A stretch of DNA of 64,000 bases, taken from the NCBI GenBank assembly GCA_028583685.1, contig JAMXIF010000073.1, positions 10,287,093 to 10,351,092 on the forward strand. Reading direction: 5' to 3'. Both the position numbers and the translations under genes were made by a program. Shown piece after piece: positions 22,000 through 33,564 of this stretch. The DNA is from Petaurus breviceps papuanus. Its lineage: Eukaryota > Chordata > Mammalia > Diprotodontia > Petauridae. How positions within the stretch are numbered: position 1 is the first letter of the stretch; the number at the start of each line of letters is the position of its first letter. The notes under the pieces are model-generated. The model searched no databases, was not told the origin of the DNA, and worked only from the letters and a program-made list of their open reading frames with translations.

Positions 22000-22665
22000 G
22001 GGTAGAGGCTGTGTGAGTAGAGAGAAGTTAGACAGGAGAGATTTTTGTGGAGGTTAAATCTGCTAGTCTTGGCAACTGATTGGAGGTGTTAAGGGTGGTG
22101 TGAGAGAGAGTGAAAAGTTGAGGAAGACTCCAAGGTTGTGAACCTTGATGACTGAAAGGATTGTGGCACTCCTTGGTAGGGGAAAGGGGTAAGACATTTG
22201 AAGGAAGATGGAAGAGATAATGAGTTTTGTTCTGGACCTGTTGAGTTTGAGATGCCTTTAGAACTTCAAGATGTAGATGTTAAGTATGAAGCTGGTAAGA
22301 AAGGATTGAAAGAAAAGAGGGCTGGACATGATGACTTGGGAGTCTTGTGCATGGAGATGGAAGCTGATAAGATTACCAAAAGAGTATAAAGAGAGAAGAG
22401 GAACTCTGCTTAGAACAAACATCTGTGGATGATCTAGAAAAAAGAGGTTGAGAAGGCGCAGTCAGGAAGATAAGAGGAGAACCTGGAGAGAAGAGTGTCA
22501 CTAAACTCCAGAAGAGAATATCCAAAAAGAAGGACTGAGAAAAGGACATTTGATTTGACAATTAAGAGATATGTTGGAGAAAGAACATTTTGTAACATTG
22601 GAGAGAGCAGTTTCAGTCAAGTGGTATGGAGATAACTAATACACAAGATTTCCGGGAGGAATTGG
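22000..22665 (-). repeat. L2 ORF2 fragment, antisense (copy i)
   Basis: The antisense purine-rich text gagaaaaggacatttgattt, then ttggagagagcagtttcagt, matches the L2 reverse transcriptase region. It stops at the LTR insertion. Open frames here are chance. Confidence 0.75.
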
Positions 22666-23418
22666 TGTAATGTTAATGGGATTTAAGAGCTTCCCCACCC
22701 ATTAATAGGACTCATGTGCAGCCTATTAAGGGAAGCTTGCTTGTAGGAAGGTGTTCACACCTTTTTAAAAATTTCTAATTAGGCACTGAGTCAGAGGGTT
22801 GTGATATCCCCTGGCTCTAAAAAGGGTATATGTACTCCGATGAAGAAGACCAGGGCATGTTTGTAGGTGGTGGGAGAAAAGCTAGTAGATGGGAAAAGAC
22901 TGAAGGTGAGTGGGAGAAAAAAGGGAATGGTCAAGGTGGAGAGCATGGGAAGCTTCTGGAGGAAATGGGAGGTGACAGAATGAAGACTATATACATGTAG
23001 GAGTGAGCTTAGTATTTTGCTTTGGGGCTCACTCATTGGAAGAGTATTCTTGTGATTTGACCATATGAGACTCTGGGTAGCCATTAAGGAGCCTCCCAGC
23101 TTTGAAAACCCCAGATGTTGGTGCTTCTCTCTCTGATAACTATGGATGTCTTGCCTTGGTCAGACAGTTGGATCTGTCTGTTGATCTGTGCTAACTTACC
23201 AGACAGTCAGAGTCCTGTCTGTTTGTCTTTATTTCTCTGCTTGTATTTTCTCTATTTTCTTTGTTTGGATTTTCTCTGAAGTTCAGGGTGCTGATTTTTG
23301 CCCTGAATGTAATTTTAAAAAATTGTTGACCCCTTAAAAAGCTATCTTTCCTATTAAAACAGATATAAGAACCTGTTCTAGCAGTCATCCTAGGTATGCC
23401 AGTGTGGTTGTCACTACA
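22666..23418 (+). mobile_element. Solitary LTR, family 3, carrying an L2 segment
   Basis: 753 bp, from TGTAATGTTAATGGGA to GTTGTCACTACA, with perfect ATTGG duplications at 22661-22665 and 23419-23423. Its downstream half (gctttggggctcactcattg, then aaaaccccagatgttggtgc) is related to family 1. Between a TATA-like gggtatatgtac and that half lies a 172-bp block (22839-23010) matching L2 sequence at 23762-23933. No viral genes are present. Confidence 0.9.
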
Positions 23419-23469
23419 ATTGGTTAGCTAAATTATTTTTGTAGTAACACTGTGAATCACAAGCAGTTT

Positions 23470-24230
23470 AGCTCAACAGAATATCCAAGGCAAATAGTTA
23501 TCAACAGTGTCAAATACTGTAGAAGAGTTAAGAGTAATGAAGCTGTTGGATTTAAAAGTCACAAGATCATTGGTAATCTTAGAGAAAGCAGTTTTAGCCA
23601 ACTGGCAAGATTGGAAGGTTGGTTGCAAAGGAATAAGAATGGAGTGTGAGGTAAGAAATGGAGGCAACAAGTATAAGCCATTGTTTTTGAGAATATGACT
23701 ATGAAAGGAAGAAGAAATGTAAGAAAATAGTTTGTGGAAATGTCAGGGCCAAAACTTTAAGGATGAAGAAGACCAGGGTATGTTTTTAGGTGGTGGGAGA
23801 AAAGCTAGTAGATAGGAAAAGATTGAAGGTGAGTGGGAGAAAAAAAGGAATGTTCAAGGTGGAGAGCACGGGAAGCTTCTGGAAGAAATGGGAGGGGATA
23901 GAATGAAGTCTATATACATGTAGGGGTGAGCTTTGACTAAGAAAAGCTTCCCCTCTTTCTCTGAAGTGGGAGCAGAAGAGGAAAGAATGAATATGATTGA
24001 AAGAGTAGATGATAAAATATTATTGAACTCTTCAACTATAGGGTCAAGTGGAGTGATAGAAGGGATTCCCAAAGGAGAGGTGGACTATGAGAACAACAAG
24101 GGGTTGTAAAGACAAAGAATAAATTTAGGAAGGGTAAGGTGGAATGAGATAGTCTAGGAGTTTAGAGGCTATGATCAGAGAGAAATTTCACATTTCTAGA
24201 TCATGGAAGCAGGACAATTATGGGTAATAG
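23470..24230 (-). repeat. L2 ORF2 fragment, antisense (copy ii)
   Basis: On the minus strand, a frame at 23473-23670 preserves a recognisable L2 reverse transcriptase stretch (KTAFSKITNDLVTFKSN, FDTVDNYLPW). Homologous text is repeated in copies i and iii. The 3' half includes the block also found in the LTR at 22839-23010. Confidence 0.82.
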
Positions 24231-24234
24231 TAAA

Positions 24235-24965
24235 CCAATCAACAAGTATTTATTAAGCATCTATTTATTAAGCCACCCCAGGAGCTCACATTTTAATAGA
24301 GGAGACAAAGACATATATAGGTATATAGAGAATAAATATAAATACAAAGTAATGTACCTTCCCCCCCTCAAAAAAAAAGAATTTAAGGTATCTCTAAGAA
24401 ATTCAATTTTAAATGTCTAATAGTCAATTGGTTATTCAGCACTGAAGCTCAGGGAGGAAACTAGAAAGAAAGTAGTCAACAATGTTAAATTTGAATAGAT
24501 TGGGAAAGATAAAGACTGAGAAAAGCCCATAAGACCAATGAAGAGATCATTTGAAACTATGGAGAGAGCAGTTTGAGTTGTGGGATGAGGTTGAAGGCAG
24601 ATTGCAGTGGGTTGAGGAGTAAATAAAAACCTCCATCTGGTGGTAAGGAGACAACTTTTTCAAGGAGTCAAGGGGTTTGACTGAGAAAGGGAGAGGAGAT
24701 ATAGGACAATAGATTGAGAGGATAGTAGAGTCTATTGAAGGCTTTTAAAGTATTAGATATGTTTGAAAATAGTTGGGAAGAAACCAGTAGATAGGAGGAG
24801 GTTAGGGATAAGGGTAAATTGAAGGGGCAATCTGCTTAGAAAAGACAGGAAGCATAAGATCTTCAAGGGTACATTGGTCTTGTACATTCAAGGTACAACG
24901 AGAATCTACTCATTGTCAGAGACTGGGAGAAAGGGAAGAGAGGGAGAATGATTTCAAGGGGCTTT
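24235..24965 (-). repeat. L2 3' end and L2 ORF2 fragment, antisense (copy iii)
   Basis: At 24235-24360 the antisense L2 terminus appears (caacaagtatttattaagca, then aggagctcacattttaatag). At 24440-24965 a third copy of the reverse transcriptase-side region follows (gtcaacaatgttaaatttga, then ggagagagcagtttgag). All are ancient. Positions 24966-25279 hold nothing recognised. Confidence 0.68.
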
Positions 24966-25292
24966 GAAAATTTTACTTTTTTTGTGGGGAGAATTATGGG
25001 GGAAGATAGTGATAGTGATACTAGAAAAGAGGGGGGACCATCAATGAAATATTAGAAAGATACACAGAAGAGATTAGAAGGCAGTCCAGAAGAACACCCA
25101 GACACACAAGATAGTGCTAGGAAATCTTCTTAAATTTATCATAAACATAAAAATGTTGTGCTGTATACATAAACTTGAGTGCTTTCATACACAAATCAAC
25201 TTTATTATTCTTTTTTGCATATGAAAATATTCATATTTGTTGATGCTTATTAGGTTCAAAATAATAAAACTTTTTTTAAAAAAGCATTCCTA

Positions 25293-25450
25293 GGGGCGGC
25301 CAGGTAGCACAGCGAGTAAGAGCACCGGCTCCAGTGTTGAGAAGACCTGGAGATCAAATCCCGGGCTTGGACACTCAGCACCACACCCAGAAATAACTGG
25401 CTATGTAACCTTGAGCAAGTTACTTAACCCCGATTTCTAAAAAAAAAAAA
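25293..25450 (+). mobile_element. tRNA-derived SINE, type 2
   Basis: Head ggggcggccaggtagcacag, middle cacacccagaaataactggc, tail cttgagcaagttacttaacc. The perfect 13-bp duplication aaaagcattccta lies at 25280-25292 and 25451-25463. Confidence 0.94.
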
Positions 25451-25463
25451 AAAAGCATTCCTA

Positions 25464-25804
25464 CCTCTTTGGCCGAATTCTTTGTGGGACTTGAGAAAAG
25501 GAGCACTGAGTAGTGGAGAGCATAGGCTCTAGAATGTCTAGAGTGTGGGCCAGGAATGGACACCTGAGCAGCCTGGGCCCTCATTTTATACATACCATGC
25601 TGGAGAGGTTGGCCAGGGATTTTATTTTGGTGATTGCTGTTAGAGGAAAAGAAAAACAGGGAATGATCAAATGATAAGGCATCCCTGCCCTCAATGGTCC
25701 TGTCATAACACACAGCAAGTGTAGAGTCAATGGGGGCTCTTACTACCTGTGATTCCCCATGGGCCAACATCTAAGCTTTTAGTTGGCAGACAAAAAATGT
25801 AAGG
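25464..25804. other. Unassigned segment
   Basis: About 340 bp with an antisense 116-codon frame running on from the SINE. The base composition and tacataccatgc text could be a decayed LTR, but I cannot define its ends. Confidence 0.3.
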
Positions 25805-26425
25805 TGGTAATTATGCAATACCACTACTAGGTCTATTTCCAAAAGCAAACAGGGAGAAAGAAAAAGAACCTACATGTTCTAAAATGTTTATAGCAGCTCT
25901 CTTTGTGGTATCAAAAAACTGGAAATTGTTGGGATGCCCATCAATTGGGGACTGGCTGAACAAGCTGTGGTATATTATTGTGATGGAATACTACTGTGCT
26001 ATAAGAAATGATGAGCTCAATGATTTTAGAAAAACATGGAAAGACTTGCATGAAATAATGAAGAACAAAAAGAGCAGAACCAAGAGAACATTGTACACGG
26101 TAACAGCAATGTTGTTTTAAGAACAACCGTGAGCAAATAGGCTATTTTGACTATTATAAATACCCAAATTAATTATAAAGGACATATGAAGAAAGATACT
26201 ACCTGCATCCAGAAAAAGAACTGATAAATAGAATTTTACACATAGATACCTATTTGTGTCTAATTGTGGCCATCTCTAGGGAGAAGGGGAAAAGGGAAGA
26301 AAAAAGAAGAAAAAAAAAGAAACTTACAGAACTTTTTTGAATATTTAAAAGGAATAGCAAATTGTACATAGTGGATTTGCAGTCTTGTGTGCAATCATCT
26401 TATTTTTTATTTGTAAAATAAAAAC
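25805..26425 (+). mobile_element. L1 ORF2 C-terminus and 3' UTR
   Basis: The frame at 25884-26120 encodes the typical L1 ORF2 C-terminal signature (MFIAALFVVSKNWKLLGCPS, LWYIIVMEYYCAIRNDE), then decays. A 3' UTR follows with a purine tract and end text ttgtaaaataaaaacatc. It is 5'-truncated. Confidence 0.88.
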
Positions 26426-26427
26426 AT

Positions 26428-26598
26428 CTTTTTTTTTTTTTTTTTGCTTTTTGGAGGGTAATTGGGGTTAAGTAACTTGCCCAAGGTTACACGGCTAGTT
26501 TTTTTTGTGTGGGTGTTAAGTGTCTAAGGCTGGAACTGAACTCAGGTCCTCCTGACTCCAGGGCTGGCGCTTTACTCACTGCGCCACCTAGTCACCCT
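26428..26598 (-). mobile_element. tRNA-derived SINE
   Basis: Antisense SINE abutting the L1 end: poly(T), taacttgcccaaggttacac, ctcaggtcctcctgactcc, gcgccacctagtcaccc. The head is type 1-like while the tail shares the gg-ttac variant of type 2, so the subfamily is uncertain. Confidence 0.88.
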
Positions 26599-27269
26599 AG
26601 GTGATGACTTCTTAACTTTGAAAGACCCAAAGATCTAGAGTTCCTATTAGTGTCGGCAATGTCTACTGGAACTGGTAGCAATGAACTTAGCAATAGTGTG
26701 ATAGGAACATCTAGTTTGGGAGCTGAGGACAAACTAAACACACTAAGGAAAGGGATCTTGAGGACTCTACAATTGCACTGATTCTTGGAGTCCAGCAGAC
26801 AGCTGCACCTAAGGGGAACCTCATGAAGAGATAAGGATTTCAGTAACCAGGAGTTATGAGTTTACTCTTTGGTCCCATATGCTCTCCCAGTTTTTAGCCT
26901 GTTTTCCCGAGACAGCTTATTTCTGCAGGAAGCAAGTGGACAGATGTTTCTGTAAGAACTGCCCTTGCTTGCTGGCTTAGTAAACACCCTTTCTAAAGGC
27001 TAATTAACTCTGGCAGATAAGGAACACATCTATGGGGACTCATGAATAGCACTAGAAAGCCCCGTCTCAGGGTTATCTCGAGGAAGAAATAACTCATTCT
27101 TCTTTTCAAAATGCCATTGCTTTGAATGATTTTTTTTTTTTTTGCATCTCCTCTCCTCTCTTTTTTAGTAATTTTCAGAATTACTCTGAACTTTTTTTTT
27201 TTAAAGTAAGTCATTTAATATTGCAACCCAGCTGCAATTAACTCTTTACTCTGGGCCTTCCCCCCTTAT
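26599..27269. other. Unassigned segment
   Basis: Text such as ttgctggcttagtaaacacc, then ggttatctcgaggaagaaat, hints at a decayed LTR, but no terminal pair or target duplication is visible. No gene is seen. Confidence 0.3.
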
Positions 27270-27285
27270 TAACACTTGACTTCTT

Positions 27286-27440
27286 TTTTTTTTTTAAGCA
27301 ATCGGGGGTTAAGTAACTTGCTCAAGGTTACACAACCAGTTATTTCTGGGCGTGGTGCTGAGTATCTGAGCCCGGATTTGATCCAGGTCATCCTGACACT
27401 GGAGCCGGTGCTCTTACTCGATGAGCCACCTAGCCGCCCC
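27286..27440 (-). mobile_element. tRNA-derived SINE, type 2
   Basis: Antisense, with cagttatttctgggcgtgg and gagccacctagccgcccc. The perfect 16-bp duplication taacacttgacttctt lies at 27270-27285 and 27441-27456. Confidence 0.95.
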
Positions 27441-27456
27441 TAACACTTGACTTCTT

Positions 27457-28039
27457 AATAGACAGACTCTTTGTTCACAAGCTTAGAGAGAGCTGGAAGG
27501 GACCTTACAGATGATCTAGTGAACCCATCCCTTCATTTAGTCCTCCTGAACATTTGGAAGCCATGGAACAAATTAAAATGAGTTAAATAGATTTCCTCAT
27601 GATAAGCTTTTGCTGTCTTGCTTACCTTAATCTGTGGCATTGGGACTATACTGGTGCTATTAAGGCTCCATTATCTTTTCATTTGAATACAAATTTCATT
27701 TGTATTCCTTCTAACAGAAAGCAGCCTTCTCCACAGTCTGTACTTGCCCTCCTATCCTCTGGGCCATTTGGATGATTCAACTGATGAAATATCTGTGCAC
27801 TTCATAAACATCTGATTCCCAAGAAAAACAATGCACACGATGGAAAAAGAGACCTGCTAACATAAGAATTATTACAATATTATGTCAGACTCACTGTCAA
27901 ACTAACCTAACTTTCGATCTTGTCTCAGATAATGTTACAGATAATCTTGTGAAAGAGGATAATTGTCTCTCATGGCGTCCATCTAAAAAGCTCACTGATA
28001 ACACTCTTGGAACACCCTTAGTTTACTTTAAAAATTCAA
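27457..28039. other. No gene recognised
   Basis: The stretch agagctggaagggaccttac near 27490 resembles a dispersed old mammalian repeat. The remainder looks unique and AT-rich. Confidence 0.35.
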
Positions 28040-28424
28040 TGTGGCACTAACACACTGTAGTTGAAACTGTAAATTGGTCCCAATCACTCTGCAAATCAAT
28101 TTGTAATAATCACCAAATAGTCAAATGATAACGACAAACTTTCTCAAAAGAAAATTTGCAATGTATTAGCAACCCTATGAGAGAATGTAAAAAATAAAAA
28201 ATAATAGAAATACAAATTTTAAAAACTGAGGTTTCATTTCACATTCAGCAAATCATCAATAATGACAAAATATAAGTATAGCCAATGGTGGAACATTTAT
28301 CAAAAAGATGAATATATTAATGTGTTGTTGGTGAAGCTGTGAATTAGTATAATCATTCTGGAAATGGGGTTGGAAATGCTATGACAAAAAGTACTGCTAA
28401 AGAAGTGATTAAAATATCCATACC
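28040..28424 (+). repeat. L1 ORF2 late region (left part)
   Basis: L1 text such as ctgaggtttcatttcacatt and gtgttgttggtgaagctgtg precedes a HAL1 insertion. The matching right part is at 31007-31250. The target duplication atatccatacc is at 28414-28424 and 30996-31006. Confidence 0.78.
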
Positions 28425-30995
28425 CGGCCTGACCAGCCACTGGCTGGAAGGACTCCAGATCACCAGCATCTGGGGCCGTCTCCAGAATTATCAACACACA
28501 GATGCTAAGGACAAACTGAGAGGTCAGTGCAGTCTGGACTTTGGGACACAGTAGTTGGGAGTGCGTGGGCTTTTGCCCCTGGGGTGAGAAGCCGCTGACG
28601 GATGAGCACACCGCCACAAGGCAGCTTCAGCTCCTGGCCTGCAGAGTGTAGGGGGTTCAAGCACCAGTATGAGGGGTAATTGCTCTTGCTTTAACCTGCT
28701 GGGATCTAGATTGCAGTCTAGGGTGGAGGTCATGGGGTGTGCGACAAGCTTGCCAGAGCATATGGAGGCTTCAGAGAGGGCACCCAACTAATACCTCCGG
28801 CAGCTGAGAAAACCCCAGTGTTTGGTATGAAGCTCCTCTGTCTGGTAGCAGAGACCTACTGTGGCAAAAAACCCAGGGGTCAAGTGACTGAGTGGCAACA
28901 TGACCAGGCAAAGGAAGCTAAGCAAACAGAAGAATCCAACATTAGACTCCTATTTTGGGGACAAAAAGGAGCAAAGCATGGAACAGGAGGAAGACAGTGA
29001 AGTCAGAACTCCTGCATCAAAAGCTTCAAAGGAAAATATGAGCTGGTTACAGGCCATAGAAGACCATAAGAAGCAGATAAGAGAAGTGGAGGAAAAATTG
29101 GGAAGAGAAATGAGAACAATGCAAGAAAAATAAGAAATGAGAGTCAACAGCCTGACTGAGGAAAATACCACCTTGAAAAATAGACTAACTCAATTGTCAA
29201 AAGAGCCTCAAGAAGGCAGTGAGGAGAGGAATGCCTTAAAAAGCCGAATTTGCCAGATGGAAAAAGAATCTTAAAAGCTCACTGAGGAGAATCATTGCTT
29301 CAGAATTAGATTGAAGCAAATGGAAGCTAATGACTTTATGAGAAATCAAGATGGTGTTAAACAGATCCAAACAAATGAAAGAATAGAAGGCAATGTGAAA
29401 TATCTCATGGAAAAAACCACTGACCTGGAAAATAGATCCAGGAGAGATAATTTTAAAATTATTGGACTACCTGAAAGCCATGATCAAAGAAAGAACCTAC
29501 AAATCATCCTCCAACGAATTCTCAAGGAAAACTGCCCTGATGTTTTAGAAACAGAGGGCAAAAGAGAGGTTGAAAGAATCCACCGATCACCTCCTGATAA
29601 AGATCCCGAAAAGAAAACTCCTAGGAATATTATAGCTAGGTTCTGAAATTCCCAGATCAAAGAGAGAACATTACAAGCAGCCAGGAAGAAACAATTTTAA
29701 TATTGTGGAAAAACAATCAGGATAACTCAGGATCTAGCTTCTGAGGGATCAAAGGGCTTGGAATATGATATTCTGGAGGGCAAAGGAGCTGGGATTAAAA
29801 CCAAGAATCACCTACCCAGCAAAATTGAGTATCATGTTTCAGGGGAAAATATGATCATTCAGTGGTATATAGGACTTTCAAGCATTCTTGATGAAAAAAC
29901 CAGAGTTGAATAGAAAACTTGACATTCAGATGCAAGAAGCAAGAGAAGTATGAGAAGGTAAACAGGGAAAAGAAATCATAAGGAACTTATCAAAGTTGAA
30001 GTATTAATATTCTTACATGGAAAAATGATAATTGTAACTGATGAAACTTTTCTCAGTATGAAAATAGTTGAAGGGAATATATATATATATGTCTATATTG
30101 GAGGGTATATGGGCATATGAATACATATGTGAATGTATGTATATATGTTTACAGGTATACATAGATAGAGAGCACACGGCCAATTTAATTGGCAGGGATG
30201 ATACTTAAAAGATGAAATAAAGAGGTGAGGGAGGAATATAATGAGAGGAGATGGGGAGAGACAGAATAGGGTAAACTATCTCATAAAGATGAGGCAAGGG
30301 AAAAGGGTTACAATGGAGGGGAAGAATAGGAAGGCAAAAGGGAATGGGTCAACCTTATTTTCATTGAATTTGGCTTGGGGAGGGGATGAAATACACACTA
30401 AATAGGGTATCACCCTACAGGAGAGTATGGGGAGAAGGGGATGAGAGGGAGAATGATGGAAGGGAGGGCAAGCTGGGGGGAAAGGAAGTTGGTATCACCC
30501 ACTTTTGAAAAGGGATGGGATCAAAGTAGAGAATAAAACAAGTGGGAGGTGGGATAGGAGGAAGGGAAATATAGTCAGTCTTTTACAATATATCTACTAT
30601 GTTAATGTTTTGCATTAGCTACACATGTACAACCTATACTGAATTGCTTATCTTCCCAGTGAGGGTGGGTGACAAGGGAGGAAGGGAATAAATCTGGAAT
30701 TCAAAGTTTTAAAATCAAATGTTTAAATATATATACTATTATTAATACTATTTTACATGTAATTGGGAAATAAGATATACTGGGGCATAGAGATCCACCA
30801 TGCCCTACTGGAAAAGTCAAAGGGGGTATGGGAGAAGATATGGGAGAGAGCAGATTGGAGGGGGGATATCCTGTGGGACTATTTCAGGGCAGAAGGTAGG
30901 GGGAAAATGGGGAGAAAATTTGTAACTCAAAATCTTGCAAAAATGAATGATGTAAATCAGAAGTTAATAAAGCATTTGAAAAATGAAAAAAATAT
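28425..30995 (+). mobile_element. HAL1-like half-L1, copy 4
   Basis: A 2571-bp element truncated by roughly 250 bp at its 5' end, inserted in L1 ORF2 with an 11-bp duplication. Order: 5' UTR, ORF1 (28900-29953), then a ~1-kb 3' UTR with TA/TG repeats, G-rich purine text and a terminal gttaataaagcatttg. Nothing resembling ORF2 occurs. Confidence 0.9.
28900..29953 (+). pseudogene. L1-type ORF1 of HAL1 copy 4 (broken)
   Basis: The start MTRQRKLSKQKNPTLDSYFG is followed by an acidic linker, a heptad coiled coil (REVEEKLGREMRTMQE), an RRM-like domain (GNVKYLMEKTTDLENRSRRD, KIIGLPESHDQ) and a C-terminal domain ending in an acidic/basic tail just before the TGA at 29951-29953. The total of about 350 codons is close to human L1 ORF1p (338). 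In-frame stops (for example right after the coiled-coil start near 29130) and a frame change divide it, so it is not translated as a whole protein. Confidence 0.88.
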
Positions 30996-31006
30996 ATATC
31001 CATACC

Positions 31007-31250
31007 CTTTGACCCAGAGATTCCACTGTTAGGTGTACATGTCAAGGAGATCATTTACAAAGAAAGGTCCCATACTTCCCAAAATATTCATTGCCATACC
31101 TTTTATGGTAACAAAACACTGGAAGCAAATGTTCGTTGACTGGGTAATGGTTAATTCATGTGGGATATGAATGGGATGGGGTATTACTGTACTGTAAGAA
31201 ATTATGAACATAGATAGAGAAGGATAGAAAGACTTCTATGAACTGATAAA
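31007..31250 (+). repeat. L1 ORF2 late region (right part)
   Basis: Continues 28040-28424: cctttgacccagagattcca, then aaaacactggaagcaaatgt, then gtattactgtactgtaagaa. Strongly decayed. Confidence 0.78.
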
Positions 31251-31510
31251 AATAGTAACAACAATATTTATATAGCACTTACTATGTTCCAGACACTGTT
31301 CTAAGTGCTTTGCAAATATTTTTTCACTTGATCTTCACAGTGACACTGGGATGGTAAGTGCTGTTATTATCCCCATTTTTATAGTTGAGGAAACTGAGGC
31401 AAACAGAAGTTATGTGACTTGCCCAGGATCAGATAACTACTAAATGTCTGAGGCAGGACATGAACTCAGGTCTTTCTTGCCTCAGGGCCAGCAGTCTGGC
31501 CTAACAGATA
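31251..31510 (-). repeat. MIR, nearly complete, antisense
   Basis: Antisense MIR order is intact: tagcacttactatgttccag, tgttattatccccattttta, gaaactgaggcaaacagaag, gacttgcccaggatcagata, catgaactcaggtctttctt. Positions 31511-31924 show nothing recognised. Confidence 0.85.
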
Positions 31511-31939
31511 TAAAGGATTAGGAAGACAATATGCACGAAGAAAACAATGTAAATAGAACAAAATAACTGACATTGAATTCTATCAAATTATAATGACCAA
31601 GTTTAACCTAAAGACTTCAAAACACTGATAAATGAAGTATCAAACTGTGACTTTGGACATCTGATGGCAAAGCATGGGCCCTATCTCTTGGCACAGAGGT
31701 AGTAGATTGTAGGTACAGAATGAAGTGTATTTTTTTTTGGCTATGGTCAATTGCATTGGTTTAGCTTTACTTTTTATTGCAAGAAAGGGTTCTGTTGGGT
31801 GGTTAGTCATTGGGAGATGACAATGATGTTAAACAAATGAGCATTGACTAAACTTTTAATGTTAGAATGTAATTTCCTTGGTAGAAGGAAATGTTTCATT
31901 TATTGCCTTTCTAGGAATGTTTTCGATATTTCTCCTTTT

Positions 31940-32087
31940 TTTTTTTTTTGGAGGGCAATTGGGATTAAGTGACTTGCCCAAGGTCACATGGCTAGTTTTT
32001 GTGTTAAGTGTCTGAGGCCAGATTTCAACTCAGGTCCTCCTGACTGTAGGGCCAGTGCTGTATTCACTGCATCACCTAGCCGCCCCA
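31940..32087 (-). mobile_element. tRNA-derived SINE, type 1
   Basis: Antisense, poly(T) then ggagggcaattgggattaag and catcacctagccgcccc. The imperfect duplication a(t/c)at(t/c)tctccttttt flanks it (about 31926-31940 and 32088-32102). Confidence 0.9.
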
Positions 32088-32099
32088 ACATCTCTCCTT

Positions 32100-33560
32100 T
32101 TTATAAACAAAATTGGATGTCCATCCTTTTTCACATGTGGTTAGGTTCTGATTTATAGGGCAGGTCACCTTGGGCTTCACCTTGAGTTCTTTCATTCTTT
32201 GGAACATATTACTCCCTTCCTTCCTGCAGTTTCTGCTGGGTACAGAATATCTTCTGTTATCTGAATCTCTTTTCCTTTTTTTTTTTTTTTTTTTGCAGGT
32301 CTTTCTTCTGGTCACTTGCAGAATTTATTGTCAGTGGCATTGACAAATTTAAATACGTGTCCTGGAGTTTGCAACAAAAAATTCCTTTTTTCCCCCTGCA
32401 GGTGACTTGTGAATTCTTTCAAAGGACACTATGTACAGATATTCTGGGCAGTTTTTTTGTACTGTTTCTTGCATTATGGTATTCAGGTTTTTTGAGTTGT
32501 CATGTTCTCATGTGAGCCCTATAAACCTTAAATTTTCCCTCTATACAATATTTTTTACTTGTTTGGAGATTGTTTCCTTTTCATGTTATTGTTTTTTTCT
32601 TTCAGATTGCCCTTCACTTCCATATATTTGGATTCCCAATTAATTATCCTCTCTTATTTCTTTGGTGAGACATGCCACTGTGTATTCAAGTTTCTCTAGC
32701 TTGCCAATTATTTCTGCTGGGCAGGCCATTAATTATTTTCACAATTCTTAGTTCTCTTTTAAATTATTCAGGACTGTCCTCCTGTAGATTTCATGATCTC
32801 TTAAGAATCCATAGAGTCCTCTCTCAGCAGGTATTGACTCATATTTCTCTTTTATACTTATTCATAGATGGCCTGAACTCTCTTACCAGATCTGGAGTTC
32901 ATTTTCCCTCCTGCTATTAGTATCTTCCCTGTCAATTTATTTGCTTATGTTAAGTCTTCAATTTTCTTTCTTTCAAGATCTTTGGTAATTCCAGTCTTTT
33001 TCCCCCTATTGTTCACTTTCTGACTCCCTCCCCTTTGATGGCAATTTCCCTAGGGGCTGAATCTCAGCCTCCTCTCGTGCCAAGCAATTCAAAGTTCACC
33101 AGCCTACATAATACCCCAAGTGGCATTTAGGGTGACAATACTGACCCTGACTAGATATTGAACTTTTCCCCCTCAGGCTTAGTAGAGTGTCACATATATC
33201 CTTTCCCCTTTTCCCTCTGTTCCTTCTTTCTCTTGATCTTTGTTGCAGCACAGAATGTTGCCACACTACCATTACATTCTGAACAAATTTCTGCCTTAAT
33301 ATCCTTCAGCACTGGTTGGGGTGAGTTCTATTGTAAATGCTGTGGGTTGGCAGTCCTACTTCTGGGACTTTTGTGGGTGGCAGCAGAAGGGGCATAGAAT
33401 GAGAATATTTGGGATTAGGGAATTGTTTGCTCTTTTCCATCAATTTTTTACTTTGGGTTCTTGTTATCCCAGTCTGCGGTGGTAGGAGAAATTGCTTTGT
33501 CTCTGGAATTGAATTCCTATTTTAGAGAGGTTGTCATGATTGGAGAAAATGTCTAGTCCT
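32100..33560 (-). repeat. Old L1/HAL1 ORF1 region, antisense
   Basis: The text follows the antisense order of HAL1 ORF1 and 5' UTR (gacttgtgaattctttcaa; tataaaccttaaattttccc in the RRM position; gtgccaagcaattcaaagt) but is far more diverged than the HAL1 copies. Open frames on the plus strand (32431-33397) are side effects of pyrimidine-rich antisense sequence. Confidence 0.6.
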
Positions 33561-33564
33561 CTTA

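Noticed and set aside
32431-33397. Several plus-strand open frames with hydrophobic residues
   Set aside because: They are the complement of an old L1/HAL1 ORF1 region. The pyrimidine-rich strand yields leucine- and phenylalanine-rich frames by composition.
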